Shown here piece by piece: positions 21,591 to 34,363 of a stretch of 64,000 nt of DNA. Where the stretch lies: NCBI GenBank assembly GCA_032209605.1, contig JASFXZ010000003.1:37536762-37600761 (forward strand). Reading direction: 5' to 3'. The notes beneath the pieces were generated by a model. That model ran no database searches. It was not told the DNA's origin and saw only the letters and a list, made by a program, of their open reading frames with translations. Position numbers and translations under genes: made by a program. Each line of letters opens with the position of its first letter. Within the stretch, counting starts at the first letter, position 1. The stretch is from Mactromeris polynyma (lineage: Eukaryota > Mollusca > Bivalvia > Venerida > Mactridae).

Positions 21591-22865
21591 CTATAATGTT
21601 CAACAGAAAAGAACGCTTGTCAACACAAAATACGCTTCTTTATTGTACATCGGTCAGAGGTTTGTTACCTTTATAGAAAGTGTCATAATAGTGGTTATAA
21701 GATATTTGTGACAAACGATTGGATTGTAAGCATACAAAACTGTGCGACTGGGAATTGCGACATGTTACAATATAACCTACGAGTTGGTCTTACTATTTGT
21801 TTACGTTGAAACTACATAGTATATGTTTGATATGAGTGACTACTAGTACCTTCTGAAGTTTGAGTTGTATCATGTTCCTCAGCGGACGTGCATCCGTACT
21901 ACTTACGTTAGCTCCGCTGTTACGGTGACTCAGAGATTCTCAGACGGTTATGTGTCTAACATCATAATCCAGCGGATCTGCGTTAAGAACTGATCATAAC
22001 TTTTCAAATATTTTTTTCTTTTCCGGTAACATTAAACGGATATTACAGAGTTCCGGGGAAAGCCGTATGCACAAGACAATGACTCCCCACACATAACTCC
22101 GAACAATACAGTCTACAAAACATTTGGCACTGAGGATGTGCAAGGTTAAACATGTACGTGATTGCGGGGGCAAGGCAAAGTCTGGCCGACCATAAGGAAC
22201 AACTAAGGAAACTTAGGGGGAACAACAAGGGGGGGTTATTAAATGATGGAATATATCACGGAACAAGTCAAGCAATTCAGCAATATTAGGCCGAAAGGGG
22301 TAAGGAGATAACATACAGCGAGCGGTTTACAGCCTTGGAAATGTCAGTAAAGATATTGGGGGGTTAAATCGATTTAACAGTAAAATATTATACAATAAAT
22401 CACTGTTACCTACCAGGGCTTTAATTCGTTACAAACTTTTGTTTTCGTCAAGATTACAATATTCCCCTGTGACGTCTGTAGACGTGGATTACTTGATCAT
22501 TTCACAATTTTAGACACACTATACTGATCCGACATCCAAGCAATGAAGGACAACTCCGAGTAATATCAAAGTTCTCAAGTATGTGTGCATCGCTTTTGTT
22601 TCTTTCACGTGATATAGCGTTCGTGTTTAATCCCCCACCCCCTTTTGCCTACTGTTGCCAACTGTCTTGACTTACATTTTGATAGAAATTAATTTATGAT
22701 AATGAGCAAATTATTTTACTTTATAATTTATTTCTCACCCATTATTAGAAGCAAAAATGGTAGGTAACTGTATGCATATGTTATCAAAGGACTCAAGTAT
22801 ATTCATAAATAAGAACAGAAATGCAATTATTTTGCATTTCATCATTTTGTATTCTGTTCTGAATA
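21583..22865 (-). repeat. Long inverted arm, right (copy 1)
   Basis: This is the inverted partner of 17606-19540. It begins after the core hairpin ('gtttaattctataatgttcaac') and ends at 'tattctgttctgaataa', where about 80 bp of the arm is deleted relative to copy 2. Confidence 0.85.
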
Positions 22866-22894
22866 ATTGTTTAATTGTTTTATATGTATTTTTA

Positions 22895-24420
22895 CTGACA
22901 GTTTAAAGACTGCAAATAGCTGTATAGTTATATTTTCTATATGTGTTTTAGATGTATGTTAAATTTCCTTTTCACCATGTGCACTTCTTTCAGTTGTAAA
23001 AGTGTTCATGTTATTTTCTCCCCTTTTTGCCAGCTGTCTTTACTTTTCCTGTGACGTATTCCATCCATTAAATCCCTCTGTTTGTTCTCATTACTTCTCC
23101 TTAGTTGTTATTTATGTCTTATACATGTATGTTACGTTCCCTTTAGTAAATAATTCTCTCTTAAATCATTAAGCTATTATATGATAAAGTACAGGATTTT
23201 GCCCGTATGTATATACTGGTTGATGAATGTTTCGTATTTTTTTCTTTCTTGTCATAAAAATAGTTTAAACACACAAGTAGATTTGTGTTTTGTATTTATA
23301 TATTTGTATACTTCTCAGATAGTACAGTATTGGTGCAGGACTTTGTAATTTGCATTCTAACCCACACAATTATAGATAAGTAACCATGTTGACGCTAATT
23401 TCTGTCTATGTTTTAGATGAAAGTAAAATGTCCTTTCCTGACATGTGCAGTTATATGTCATTGTGTACGTAATGGTTAATTGATTTTAGTTACTGCCTAC
23501 TAAGTCCATGTATGTGTATATGTTGGAATCAATGACCATCTAGCGGTTAAGTGTGAGGTAAGCTAGCTGTTAAATCGATTTAAACCCCCAGCATTATTAC
23601 TGACAGTTCCAAGGCTGTAAAGGTTATTATTCTACTAGTATTTATGTTTTAAATGTATGTTAAGAGTCCCTTTCCCGATGTTCTGTTCTTTAACTTGACC
23701 ATTCCCTGCACACCTGTTCATATAAATGTTTACCAAAGCACACCCCTCATCAGTGTCTAATGTTGTGTAGACTGTTGTTTTCCCGGGGCTCTCTGTGAGT
23801 AGGCATTGGTTTGTTGATGTGGCATTCCCTGTAACAACTTAATCTCTCTTTGATATAATATTCGTGTCCCCCTTTTTCGGTTGAGGCCACATTCTTAGCT
23901 TGTCCTATTGGTTATATTCCATCCATTCCATCCCATTTCCGCTCTATTGCCCCCTTAAAATATCAATGGTTATTTCAATAGTCACCTAGACAATTCCTTA
24001 CTTCCAATTCTCATATAGCTATTTGCCTTTACACCCTATTTGTTCGTAGGCTGGTGTTTTCCTATGCTTTAAGTAGGGAGGTATTGTCTTGTGTATGTGA
24101 CGTTCCCTGTTAGAATATAATCTTTCCTAAATATGACATTCAAAATTGGAAGTGGCTTATTGTCACGAACATAATTTATTATAATGGACGAGAAATGACT
24201 ACTTTACCCACGTACAAACAACACATTAACAATCTTAACAATAAGACCCCGTTTTGTTCTGGAGAGTCGGTCGTAGTTATAAGGTGTTCTGATCACCATG
24301 TCAAAGCGTGGAAGAACATTTGTAAACGTGTCCATGGAAATACGGTCTGTGTGGGGAGCCATTGTCTTATATATGAGGCATTCCCTGTAACAACTTAATC
24401 TCCCTTTAGTAATTAGTTGG
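22895..24420 (+). repeat. Block C: run of diverged R1 monomers (copy 1)
   Basis: At least four plus-oriented partial monomers of the R1 family follow one another. Marks are 'tactgacagttt(cc)aaggctg', 'gacgtattccatccatt', 'ctccttagttgttatt', 'gttttgtagactgt' and 'ggcattccctgtaacaactt' (about 22895-23160, 23560-23860, 23870-24120, 24330-24400). The open frame at 24195-24398 is kept in copy 2 (38014-38226) but its end lies inside the repeat. Confidence 0.65.
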
Positions 24421-26040
24421 GTTTAATTTCGAGGTTGTGTTGATGACGTTTTACTGTACTAATTAACATAATAGTACAGTATTAACTTTTGCACGATCTT
24501 AGACATGTAGCAATGCCTTCTTGTACTCGCAAACTTGCTCTCCGATATCTTGAATACTCAAAATTCTTTAAAGGCATTGTATTTCATATAGAAATTTCAT
24601 TAAACAAAAACATTAACGAGAATGTGATGACTGGTTCTTTTGTGAATAAAGTAATGACTAGTTTACCAGTTTATAATAATTAACAAAGAGACAAAACAAA
24701 TGTTGTAGCGTACTTGTTGCTCCAAAATTAAATATCCAGAGATGGTATTGATTTAAATAAAGTCGAGTTGACCGTCTAGACAGGATTCCCAATCAATAAT
24801 TCGTGAGAAAAACAAGTTGCCATTTTATTATAAAGCATCTGCGGGGGATTTCGTTTTAGTATAAACACGAACTCGCACGCTCCGCAATAACTTTCATTGA
24901 AAGTTAACTGCTTTCATGGAAGGCAAGTGTTTTGTTTGATGTAGCGAGTTTCCCAGATAATTAAACACTGTATATTGCTGTAGGTCAAATCAATCAGATC
25001 ACTCCTGAAGTGATGTGCATTCAATTAAGGGACTTTATCAGTTATTGGTGCAAACAATACCATATTCTAATGTGTTCATTTCTTATTAACGATATTTTTG
25101 CATAATATATCAAACAGCCATGTTAGAAATTATTGTTGAGCAAATCATGACGTATTAGTCATAAACAATATTTAAAGTCAATTATTGAAAGTTATTTCTA
25201 AAATATAATGAAAACAATGGTACTTAACGCCAATGTGTTTTTCATAGAAATGGCGCATATATGCTGTACTATACAGCCTACGCCGTTATTTCTAAACCCA
25301 AATTATCATTTTTTGTTAAAACTTCGTAATTACAAACAAAGATTGTTTTGTAAATGTGTTGATATATCAAATATTATGATACGATTCACATTGTTTAACA
25401 TCGCATCAAACTTCAAGTATGATATGGTTTGGCTTCGCACCATAGTCGTTTCAGTTTTCTCTATGATATTCGAGGAGGAAAACTTTAGAAAAAGAAATAT
25501 ATCTTGTCAAATGTGTTAAATGTTATACAACTGTGACGCTTGTTGCGTGTATGTGGTTGTGTGTACCCTGAAATCAAAGTAGACATGTGCAATTATTATT
25601 TATAGTGCCTCGTATCTTATCTTTATTTAGGAGGTATACACGAGAAAAAGGGGTAAATATATTCTCTATATTCCTATAGGCGTTTTTGTTTAATTCAGTG
25701 TCAGTTCTTTTGTTTTATGCGGTAACTTGGTGCAGCTCTGTGAACTTTGTGAACGTTTTATATTCCTGTGCTACAACTTCCAGGTATCGATCAAACTTTT
25801 TCAGTTTTGTTTACTTATTCAAGATGTTGTGAAATTCTCAAAAGAACTTAAATAGCATTAATTGATTTAAAAATTTGTATTCAGCTAATCAGGCCATTCT
25901 ACGGTATTTAATGAATAAAGAGTCTTCGTGCAGAAAGAAATTCCACCAATTCATTGCAACTGTTGTCATTTACCATAGTATAATGCATGCTTGGGTCAGA
26001 AATTCCGCCAATAATGCTTTGAAATATTCCCCAATCTAAT
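24421..26040. other. Block C distal part, no gene recognised (copy 1)
   Basis: This is AT-rich sequence without a recognisable domain. Copy 2 has a counterpart at 38240-39745. The open frame at 25208-25519 is broken in copy 2, so it is unlikely to be coding. Confidence 0.5.
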
Positions 26041-26722
26041 ATGTGAAATAGAAATAAAACAACAGACGTAAATACGAAATACTTGAGACTCTTAATCTTG
26101 ATAGGAGATCATGAAATGGAGAACATTTTATCCGAATTGAGTATAACACGCTGCATTCAAATGTTGCCAGTATTCTTGTGCTGCAATATGGTTTCTTAAG
26201 TATGTAACAGAGTCGTAAATTGATTTGAAGTAAATGAATAATTATTGGACCGTACTCTATTACTTTATAATCGATACATGGTTTATTGTAATTGAAAAAG
26301 GACGCCTGACAAAGTACTACAACTGAACAACTGTATTAGGAATGGTTTGCATTGTCCACAACATTTTAGAAAACGATAATGATACTTCTTGTTCCTGACA
26401 AAGTGTGATATTCTATTCTTACATATAAATATTTAATTTCCGAATTTATATGTTGCGTTTCGTGTTGAATGCACATAAAAGACAATCATTTAATGTACAG
26501 TGTTCAGATTTTTAACAACGAGTGTACAATAGCGATGTGTTTTGTAGAAGCCATGTTGTTCTAGGTGTAAAACGAGAGATTGGTGCAATGTGTATAATTT
26601 AAACATTCTTGTCAATGCAACTAATGGTAAGGCAGACCATGACGTCTTTGTGCGGGCAGTTTGACAAATGCATCCATCAACAAACTAAAGTGGATAAAGT
26701 TATGGGCACTCGGTAACATGTA

Positions 26723-26832
26723 ATTACATCATTCTAATCAATTTACTACATCATTCTAATCAATTTACTACATCATTCTAATCAATTTACTACATCATTC
26801 TAATCAATTTACTACATCATTCTAATCAATTT
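26723..26832 (+). repeat. 22-bp tandem repeat, 5 units (copy 2)
   Basis: This is the same repeat as at 15405 with one unit more. It shows unit-number change since the duplication. Confidence 0.95.
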
Positions 26833-27401
26833 AAGTAACTTGAAATTATATCACGATACCATGAGCACAAAATGTAACACAAATCTACCGCATGGAATTA
26901 AATAGTAATAAATTTCATGTGGCGATTTCTGAAAGTTAACATTTAATCAAACCAACAGCGCATTCCATATCCGATATAGTAGGGGATGTTTCGGTGCCCC
27001 CAGATACCCAAATACCACTAATATATTATAACAGACTATTGTAATTGCTAGTATCGTTGCAAAACGACAGCTTTTATTATCAAATAATGCATAAAATATT
27101 GCCTCACGAAAAGCTTTCTAGGAAACTAATACACAAGCGTATAACCGAACCAAAAATACTAAAAATAATTCGATCACGTTCAAAATTGAGTTTTACGGTT
27201 TTTATCGAGCGCGCTAGTAGAAAATCCAAAATATTCTTCCCGTCAACTGGTAATTACAAACCTCCGTTAGGAGCATTCATCATTATCTTTTTTTCTTATC
27301 GGATTAAAGCAGCTACATGATTGTCTAATAAACAATGTGTTAACTTCAATTATATTATTGCTTTTTATCAAAAACCATTGAAATTTACATTGCAAATCAA
27401 T

Positions 27402-27670
27402 TTGATTGTTTTAAACGGGTAAGACGCCATTCATTTACCAAGTTTTCGGTTAAAAACCGCGGTCAGTTGACCCACCAACCAGAGAGGCTGGAATTTATGT
27501 ACAACCAGTACTAACTTGTTTTTCCACAAGCAGCTGACAACTTCCCCAACGTGAATCAGAGGTGAAGGACAAATGACCGTAGCCGCTGCACGAACTGGGA
27601 ATCGAACCCGTACCTACCGGATAACAGCCTAGCACTAGCCAATGACCGAACCAGGCGGACTGATATATTG
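27402..27670 (-). mobile_element. tRNA-derived SINE, copy in block A2
   Basis: This is the counterpart of the element at 16065-16332. The B box reads cgggttcgattccc on the minus strand, closer to the pol III consensus than in copy 1. Confidence 0.75.
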
Positions 27671-28183
27671 TGAATCAGAGGATATAGAAGAGACATACAT
27701 ATTTCGTCATAATTATGTATTTTGATTCATTAAAACGAGACAGTCCCAGCTATATAACAACACGGATATAACTTAGAGAATGTTTGTGTAAGGGAAACCA
27801 GATGATATATTTGCTTCTAAATAAGACGAGACTATTGTTTTGCGACACATCTATCTGTGTCTGAGGCTTAATGTAAAACACAGCGGATCAACATTTCACG
27901 ATTCTAATTTCCGATATCGCATTTTGAGCGATTGTTTTATAAATTGCGAATAAATGCTTTCGCAATCCTTTCTTATTTTGTCGCGTTGGTAAGACAAAAC
28001 AATCAATCGAGAAAATACCAAATCGATCCTAAATACAAACAATGCTGGTATCGTCGTTTGCACGGTAGATATAACATTGTACGGGATTATGCAAGTATTC
28101 TCCTTAATGTTGATATGAATACATAACTATAATTAATATGTTTGTCTCAATCACTGCTCATGGATTGATTGATGACTTTATTT

Positions 28184-28416
28184 GCTCCCCCCCCCCCTTC
28201 TAAGAAGACATGGCATATTGGTTTGCACATGTCGCGGTATGTCCGTCGGTCCGTTACCTTTTCGTTTCCGATCAATAACTCAAGAACCCCTTAACCTATT
28301 ATCTTCAAACTTGGTCCACACATTCACATTGGGTAACAGAGGAACCCTAATTATGTTGGGGTCACGGGGTCATGGTCACCGGGGGGCATATTGTTTTACA
28401 AACATCTCTTGTTTGA
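28184..28416 (+). repeat. C-run / cttcgaagaag element, copy A2
   Basis: This is the counterpart of 16866-17097. The palindromic start is changed to 'cttctaagaagacatgg'. Confidence 0.75.
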
Positions 28417-28425
28417 ACTTTAATG

Positions 28426-28589
28426 GTGCTTTTAAATCACAAAGACAGACATGATCATGCAGTTAGTGTGGGCATAAACAGACACCACCGACCTTCCGTA
28501 ATCCAGATGGATAAATTCTTCATATACAAATTTTATATCCAGAGTAGATTTCGAACCTGCAGCGGTGAGGTGCAAGTATTTGAATTCAG
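28426..28589 (-). mobile_element. Second SINE, head-truncated (copy A2)
   Basis: Truncated at the same base as copy A1, so the truncation preceded the copy 1/copy 2 duplication. Confidence 0.65.
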
Positions 28590-28730
28590 AATATTTTGGA
28601 TTTTCTACTAGCGCCCGATAGAAACCGAAAAACTCAATATTGAACGTGATCGAATTATTTTTGTTACATTTTGTTCGGTTATACACTTTGTTTATTAAAT
28701 TCCTAGAAAGCTTTTGATTAGAATGATGTA

Positions 28731-28900
28731 GGTATTGTAGTTATCCCAGTGGTGTACGGGATTCACGTGTGACGTTCAATGAACCGAAGTGGTATTGTTG
28801 TTATCCCAGTGGTGTATGGGATTCACGTGTGACGTTCAATGAACCGAAGTGGTTTTGTAGTTATCCAAGTAGTGTATGGGATTTGCGAATGTTGTATTCG
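28731..28900 (+). repeat. 60-bp tandem repeat, about 2.8 units (copy 2)
   Basis: This is the counterpart of 17408-17575, with the same unit number. Confidence 0.9.
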
Positions 28901-28926
28901 TGGATTACTTGCCTTGCAATTCAACT

Positions 28927-30255
28927 TTGACAGGATGGTACTCATAAAATGTAAGTGTTGTGTGCATATAAATGTTGCAAATTAAGTTTTTCTTTTATTC
29001 AGAACAGAATACAAAATGATGAAATGCATGATCAACTACTTAAGTCCTTTGATAACATATGAATACAGTTACCTACCATTTTTGCTTCTCATAATGGGTG
29101 AGAAATAAATTTTAAAGTAAAATAATTTGCTTATTATCATAAATTAATTTCTATCAAAATGCAAGTCAAGACAGCTGGCAACAATAGGCCAAAGGGGGTG
29201 GGGGATTAAACACGAACGCTATATATCAAAAGAAAAAATGCGATGTATACATACTTGAGAAATTTGATATTACTCGGAGTTATTCTTCATTGCTTGGATG
29301 TCGGATCAGTATAGTGTGTCTAAAATTGTGAAATGATCAAGTAATCCACGTCTACAGACGTCACAGGGGAGTATTGCAATCTTGACGAAAACACAATTTG
29401 CTAACGAATTAAAGCCCTGGTAGGTTACAGGGATTTATTTTATGTTATTTTACTGTTAAATCGATTTAATCCCCTAATATTTTTACTGACATTTTCAAGG
29501 CTGTAAACTGCTCGCTGTATGTAATCTCCTTATCCCTTTCGGCCTAATATTGCTGAATTGCTTGACTTGTTCCGTGATGTATTCCATCATTTAATACCCC
29601 CCCCCCCCCTTTGTTGTTCCCCCTAAGTTTTCCTTAGATGATCCTTATGGTCGGCCAGACTTTGCCTTGCCCTCGCAATCACATACATGTTTAACCTTGC
29701 ACATCCTCAGTGCCAAATGTTTTGTAGACTGTATCGTTCGGGGTTCTGTGTGGGCAGTCATTGTCTTATGCATATGGCTTTCCCCGCAACTCTGTAATAT
29801 CCGTTTAATGTTACCGGAAAATAAATAAATATTTGACACGTTATGATCAGTTCTTAAAGCAGATCCGCTGCATTATGATGTTAGACACATTCCCGTCTGA
29901 GAATCTCTGAGTCACCGTAACAGCGGTGCTAACTTAAGTAATACGGATGCACGTCCTCTGAGGAACATGATACAACTCAAACTTCAGTAGGTAGTCACTC
30001 ATATAAAACATTGTATTATACTATGTAGGTTCAACGTTAAAAATAGTAAGACCTACTCGTAGGTCAGATTGTTGCATGTCGCAATTCCCAGTCGCACAGT
30101 TTTGTATGCTTACAATCCAATCGTTTATCACAAATGTCTTATAACAACTATAATGACACCTTCTATAAATGTAACCAACCACTGTCCGATGTACGATAAA
30201 GAAGAGTATTCTGTGTTGACACGCGTTCTTTTCTGTTGAACATTATAGGATTAAA
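28927..30255 (+). repeat. Long inverted arm, left (copy 2)
   Basis: This is colinear with the copy 1 left arm and uninterrupted by the LINE tail. It shows the empty target site 'tctatcaaaatgcaagtc' near 29151-29165. Confidence 0.85.
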
Positions 30256-30632
30256 CTAAGTGTTGTTGTAAAACAAAATAATATTGACTGTGCAACAACA
30301 TCATGGTATTTTTGTTCTGTTAATAACTTATTTATGTTCTATATATTGTCACTGAATTACCTCCCTTTATGAAAAAGTTCAGGTTTTTTAAATATTGCAA
30401 TTATTTGTTGTAGAAAAACGTATTGAAGCGATTTCGAATAGGATTTTATAATTCAGATGAATTGTAAATGATCATATTTTGGTAACAAGTCTTATATTTT
30501 GCTTACTGATTCGTACATATACAATGGAAATGACATACTTCAATTATTGGTAGAACACCTTATTAAAGATGTGTTATATTATAAAACAGCATTATAGACA
30601 GAAAACATATCTTGGTAATATATATCAAAAAA

Positions 30633-30656
30633 TGACGTCATCAACAAATGACGTCA
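30633..30656. promoter_or_regulatory. Pair of CRE-like TGACGTCA palindromes (copy 2)
   Basis: This is the counterpart of 20017-20040, with identical spacing. Confidence 0.35.
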
Positions 30657-31358
30657 TAATTAAGAAAAGGCCTAACTGAAAGATATTCCCCAATGATATG
30701 ACCAAATGTACGCAATGCGAAGATAAGATGACGGCCGATTAATAAAAAATAAAAATGATCAAACCAACTAATACTTTGACATATATAGACACACACTGGA
30801 CAGCACAAAATGAACCAAGGAAAACACCAACGTAAACCCGAAACATCATAGACTCCACAACACAACACAATCCCAAAGGGCTTTTACATTGTATATTACG
30901 CAAGGAAGCATTTTCATTTCTTTTAAGTAGGTATTGACCTTTGATGTGAATGAGTCAATGTCTAAGAAGAAATGTAAAATTGTTTTATATCCAGCCAATT
31001 TAGTAACTGTGTCTATTTAATGTATACAGTGGCAATATAACACGATAGAAATGAAACACATTGATTAATTTATCTCGCATTTACAGTAGTACAATGTACA
31101 CTTAGATCAGACATCAGACCAATTAACATTAATGCATAGAAATAAGTTTATTATTTCCTTTCCGTGATATGTTAACTGTAAATAAAACAGTAGACGTAAA
31201 TACGAAATACGTGAAACCGTATATTTTAATAGGAGAACATCACGTATTGCTATTTATTCCAAATGACTATAGTACAATTAAATGTCTGGATTTCTGTACT
31301 GTCCTACAGTGTCGTAATGATTATTAAAATTGATTTAATTTAAAAGAATATTTCGATT

Positions 31359-33905
31359 CTCTCTATCTATAGGTTACATCGGCTCAGTCACACTTGACTA
31401 TTACGTGATGGGTGGTTACTGGTCAGAAGAAAGAGAAATAGTAGCAAGATTGAAAATAGCTTGACAGATAAAAGGAAGAAAAAGAATAGACTTTCCCAGC
31501 TGCTTTTTCGCCTTTCTCCCCCCAAGCCTCTTCGGTTATGGTAGCCATGGCCGACACAGCCCCGGGGATCATCAGTGGTTTACTTACAGCTGGGACCCTA
31601 CACTTAAATAGAGAGTTTGGACAGCCCCCGCTTAAAGGATACTAAGTCGGAGGCCTCTGCGATGGATGCAGGCAGGTTGTTCCATAATGTTATAGATCTA
31701 GGGAAGAAGGAGTTATTGTAGTATGCTGTAGATGTAGATATAGGCCTGTACTTCAGAGAGTGTGAAGCTCGAGTATTTGACTTGGTTGGTGTTAATAACT
31801 GGTCTGCTGGGATGTCCACTACGTCGTTGACTATCTTGAAGAACATGGTCAGTTGGGCCTTGGTTCTTCGGGCTTCCAATGATTCCCAGTCCAATTGGTC
31901 GAGCATAGATGTGACGCTGCTGGTGTTGTGGTAGCGGTTGGTGGCGTACCTTGCAGCTCTTCTTTGCACCATTTCTAACTTGTGGATCTGTGTTTTGTTG
32001 TAGGGTTTCCATATTGTTGAGCAGTATTCGAGGTGAGGTCGTACAAGGGTATTATAGGCATTGCTCTTGACAGATTTATTTGAAATTCGGAGGTTGCGTC
32101 TGAGAAAGCCTAAAGTACTGTTTACCTTTTTGGTGATTTTATCTATATGATTATTCCAGGAGAGATTTTCTGTTAGGTGGACTCCCAGATACTTGGTGAC
32201 AGTGTCTACTTCTAAGATATGTCCTTTCAGGGTGTAGTTGAATATAGTCGGTTTTCTTTTTCTGTTGACCCGTAGAATACTGCATTTTTCCGGATGAAAT
32301 GACATGCCCCACTTCTTTTCCCATGCTGCAAGGTTTTTGAGGTCATTTTGTAGGATGTTGGAGTCTTCTAATGTGTTAATTTGACGATACACAATACAGT
32401 CATCAGCAAATAGTCTTTTTTTTAGGAGACATGTTGAGGAAGGTCATTGATGAACGCCAGGAACAGAATGGGACCGAGGACACTGCCTTGTGGTACACCG
32501 CTGATGACAGACTCTGGTTCTGAGTTAGCACCATCAACCACAACTCTCTGGGTCCTGTTAGAAAGGAAGGCTTTGATCCAGACTAAAGTGCTGCCTCTTA
32601 CGCCATAATGGTCAAGCTTTGCTCGTAGGTTAACAACTGTGTCTCACAGCTTCGTCTTTTTCTGAACCCATGCTGGCTGTCTGTTAGAATGTCATGGTTA
32701 TCAAAATGATTCATCATCCTGCTTACTATAACATGCTCTAGGAGTTTGCAGCAGATACATGTGAGGGAGACAGGTCTATAGTTGCTGGCCTTGAAACGTT
32801 CACCCTTTTTGAAGATGGCGGATACATTTGCAGTTCTCCAGACCTCTGGGATGTCACCGTTTGCTAGACACTTCCTGTAAATAATGCAGAGGAAAGGGGA
32901 ACACTGGTCAGCTAGTTCTTTCAGGAGTCTTGCTGGAATCATGTCAGGCCCTGTCGCTTTCTGGGGGTTGAGCTGATTTAGGAGCTTTAGAATTCCTGTT
33001 GTCTCCACTTCGATGTCAGGCATTGGTGGGAATGGTTAACCCCCTGGCTGTGGTAAAGATGATGTATCCTCACATGTAAAAACTGATTTGTACTGTTGGT
33101 TAAGGATGTTAGCTTTATCTACTGGGTCGTTGAATAGTCTGCCCTTGTCTTTCAGAGGAGAAATGCCACAATTGTCTTTCTTCAGCGATTTGATGTAGTT
33201 CCAGAAGCGTTTCTGTTTGCTTGGTCTCTGGTCTGGGTCATCAACAGGATCTTCTATGAGTCCTTCAATACATTTCCAATATTCTTGTCTCTCTTTTGGG
33301 TTTTACTGCGAGCTTTTTCATATGTACTTCTATCACATAATTTACCGGAGGATTTCTGTTACTGTATAGTTTCTTTAATCTTCTAAGGTTTGATTTCACC
33401 AGTTTATTTACCCATGGTTTGTTGGTCTTATTTCCAGAGACTAGTTTTGATGGTACATGTTTATTCATGAGGTTCATGAGTTTCTCTTCAAATGTTTTCC
33501 ATGTACTATTGACGTCCATGTGCTGGGTGGTGTTTGAGAAGTCTTCAAAATACTGATCGAGTTCATCTTTCATCTTCATGAAGTCTGCTTTTTTGTATAA
33601 ATAAACTTTTCTTGCTGGCTTTTTCAGTTTCATGGGGCGCAGGCTGGACTCTATGAAGACAGCGTCATGGTCACCTATGCCAGGGAGAACTTCACATTTG
33701 TTGACGAGAGAGATGTTGTTGGTGAAAAATAGATCTAGTATATTGCTGGTATAAGTTGTTGTTCTTGTAGGGGAAATAACTATCTGTTCTAGGAAATGGT
33801 CTCGAGTTACATCAATTAGTTGTTGGCATTGTCTTGTTTGCACTGCACTGGGTTTTGGGCATTCGTTGGACCAGTCAATGTCTGGTAAGTTAAAATCCCC
33901 TCCAA
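31359..33905 (-). mobile_element. 5'-truncated CR1/jockey-like LINE inserted in copy 2 core
   Basis: The insertion interrupts sequence that is continuous at 20730-20760 in copy 1. On the minus strand it runs from inside the endonuclease (GGDFNLPDIDW at its very start) through RT to a 3' region of about 240 bp with no poly-A. At the 5' junction, the LINE's 'tggaggg' matches the genomic 'tggaggg' of the empty site, so the join shows microhomology. About 12 bp of target appears lost on the other side. The clade is inferred from motif style. Confidence 0.85.
31604..33905 (-). pseudogene. LINE endonuclease-reverse transcriptase, broken
   Basis: Order on the minus strand: endonuclease C-terminal half (about 33905-33265; GDFNLPD, LDLFFTN, GIGDHDAVF), linker, RT N-terminal part (33023-32598; NPQKATGPDMIP, IFKKGER, NYRPVSL, SQHGFRKRRSCE), then VPQGSVLGPILF, FADD at 32399-32410 and thumb/C-terminal region (32392-31604; KYLGVHL, RPHLEYC, LEMVQRRAARY). 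Defects visible: frameshifts between the open pieces, one at an A run just before FADD (about 32411-32425); and an internal deletion near 32617 that joins LLTYE directly to KLDHYG and removes RT motif A with its catalytic aspartate. The element cannot be active. Confidence 0.85.
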
Positions 33906-34363
33906 GCCATTTTTGGCAAATCAATACACTTAAGTTTCGAGCAAAAATCGTACATAGAAACCGGATAAAGTACTTCAATTCCGCTTCATTCACAGTGAAT
34001 TATTTTTATCGTTATATACAGTTTTCCGTAATTGTTAGAATAATTCCAAATTCAGCAAATCCCTGCATTCTGATTGGCTAATCGGAGGCGTTCACACATG
34101 CATGAACTTCCAAATGTCATTGTATTGATGACGTAACTTAATTCTGCATTCTGATTCGCTAATCAAAGGCGTCTACACAAGTATGAACGTCCTAATTTCA
34201 CTGACGAACTACTTTCGACCTAAATCTGAGGTAAACCATATGAGCAAATTGGGTACAATATTTTCATAAGCAATTTGAATACACATATAGTGTATTTATT
34301 TGCAAATTCACAACATATTTAAAAAAAAAACATGTTTAGATCGAGGTATTATTAGTAACATCG

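Larger units (their letters stand above)
14745..26040 (+). repeat. Composite tandem unit, copy 1 (about 11.3 kb)
   Basis: This is the first of two full copies and one partial copy of a composite unit. It starts at 'agaaataaaacaacagacg', a junction seen again at 26050 and, with a small deletion, at 39755. The order is block A (14745-17600), left inverted arm (17606-19540), core (19541-21582), right inverted arm (21583-22865) and block C (22866-26040). Copy-specific features are a LINE tail at 17840-18446, a tandem duplication of about 100 bp at 19654-19860, and a deletion of about 80 bp at the outer end of the right arm. No conserved protein-coding gene is seen in the unit. Confidence 0.85.

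Noticed and set aside
17606..22865. Maverick/Polinton-type element
   Set aside because: Long inverted arms invited the idea, but the core is only 2 kb and shows no polymerase B, integrase, ATPase or capsid coding.
24195..24398. Frame kept in both full copies (38014-38226)
   Set aside because: Its C-terminal third is the R1 repeat terminal motif and only two recent copies exist, so openness is not evidence for coding.
28182..28454. 90-codon plus-strand frame
   Set aside because: It lies on the C-run/cttcgaagaag element; the corresponding frames in the other copies are not kept.
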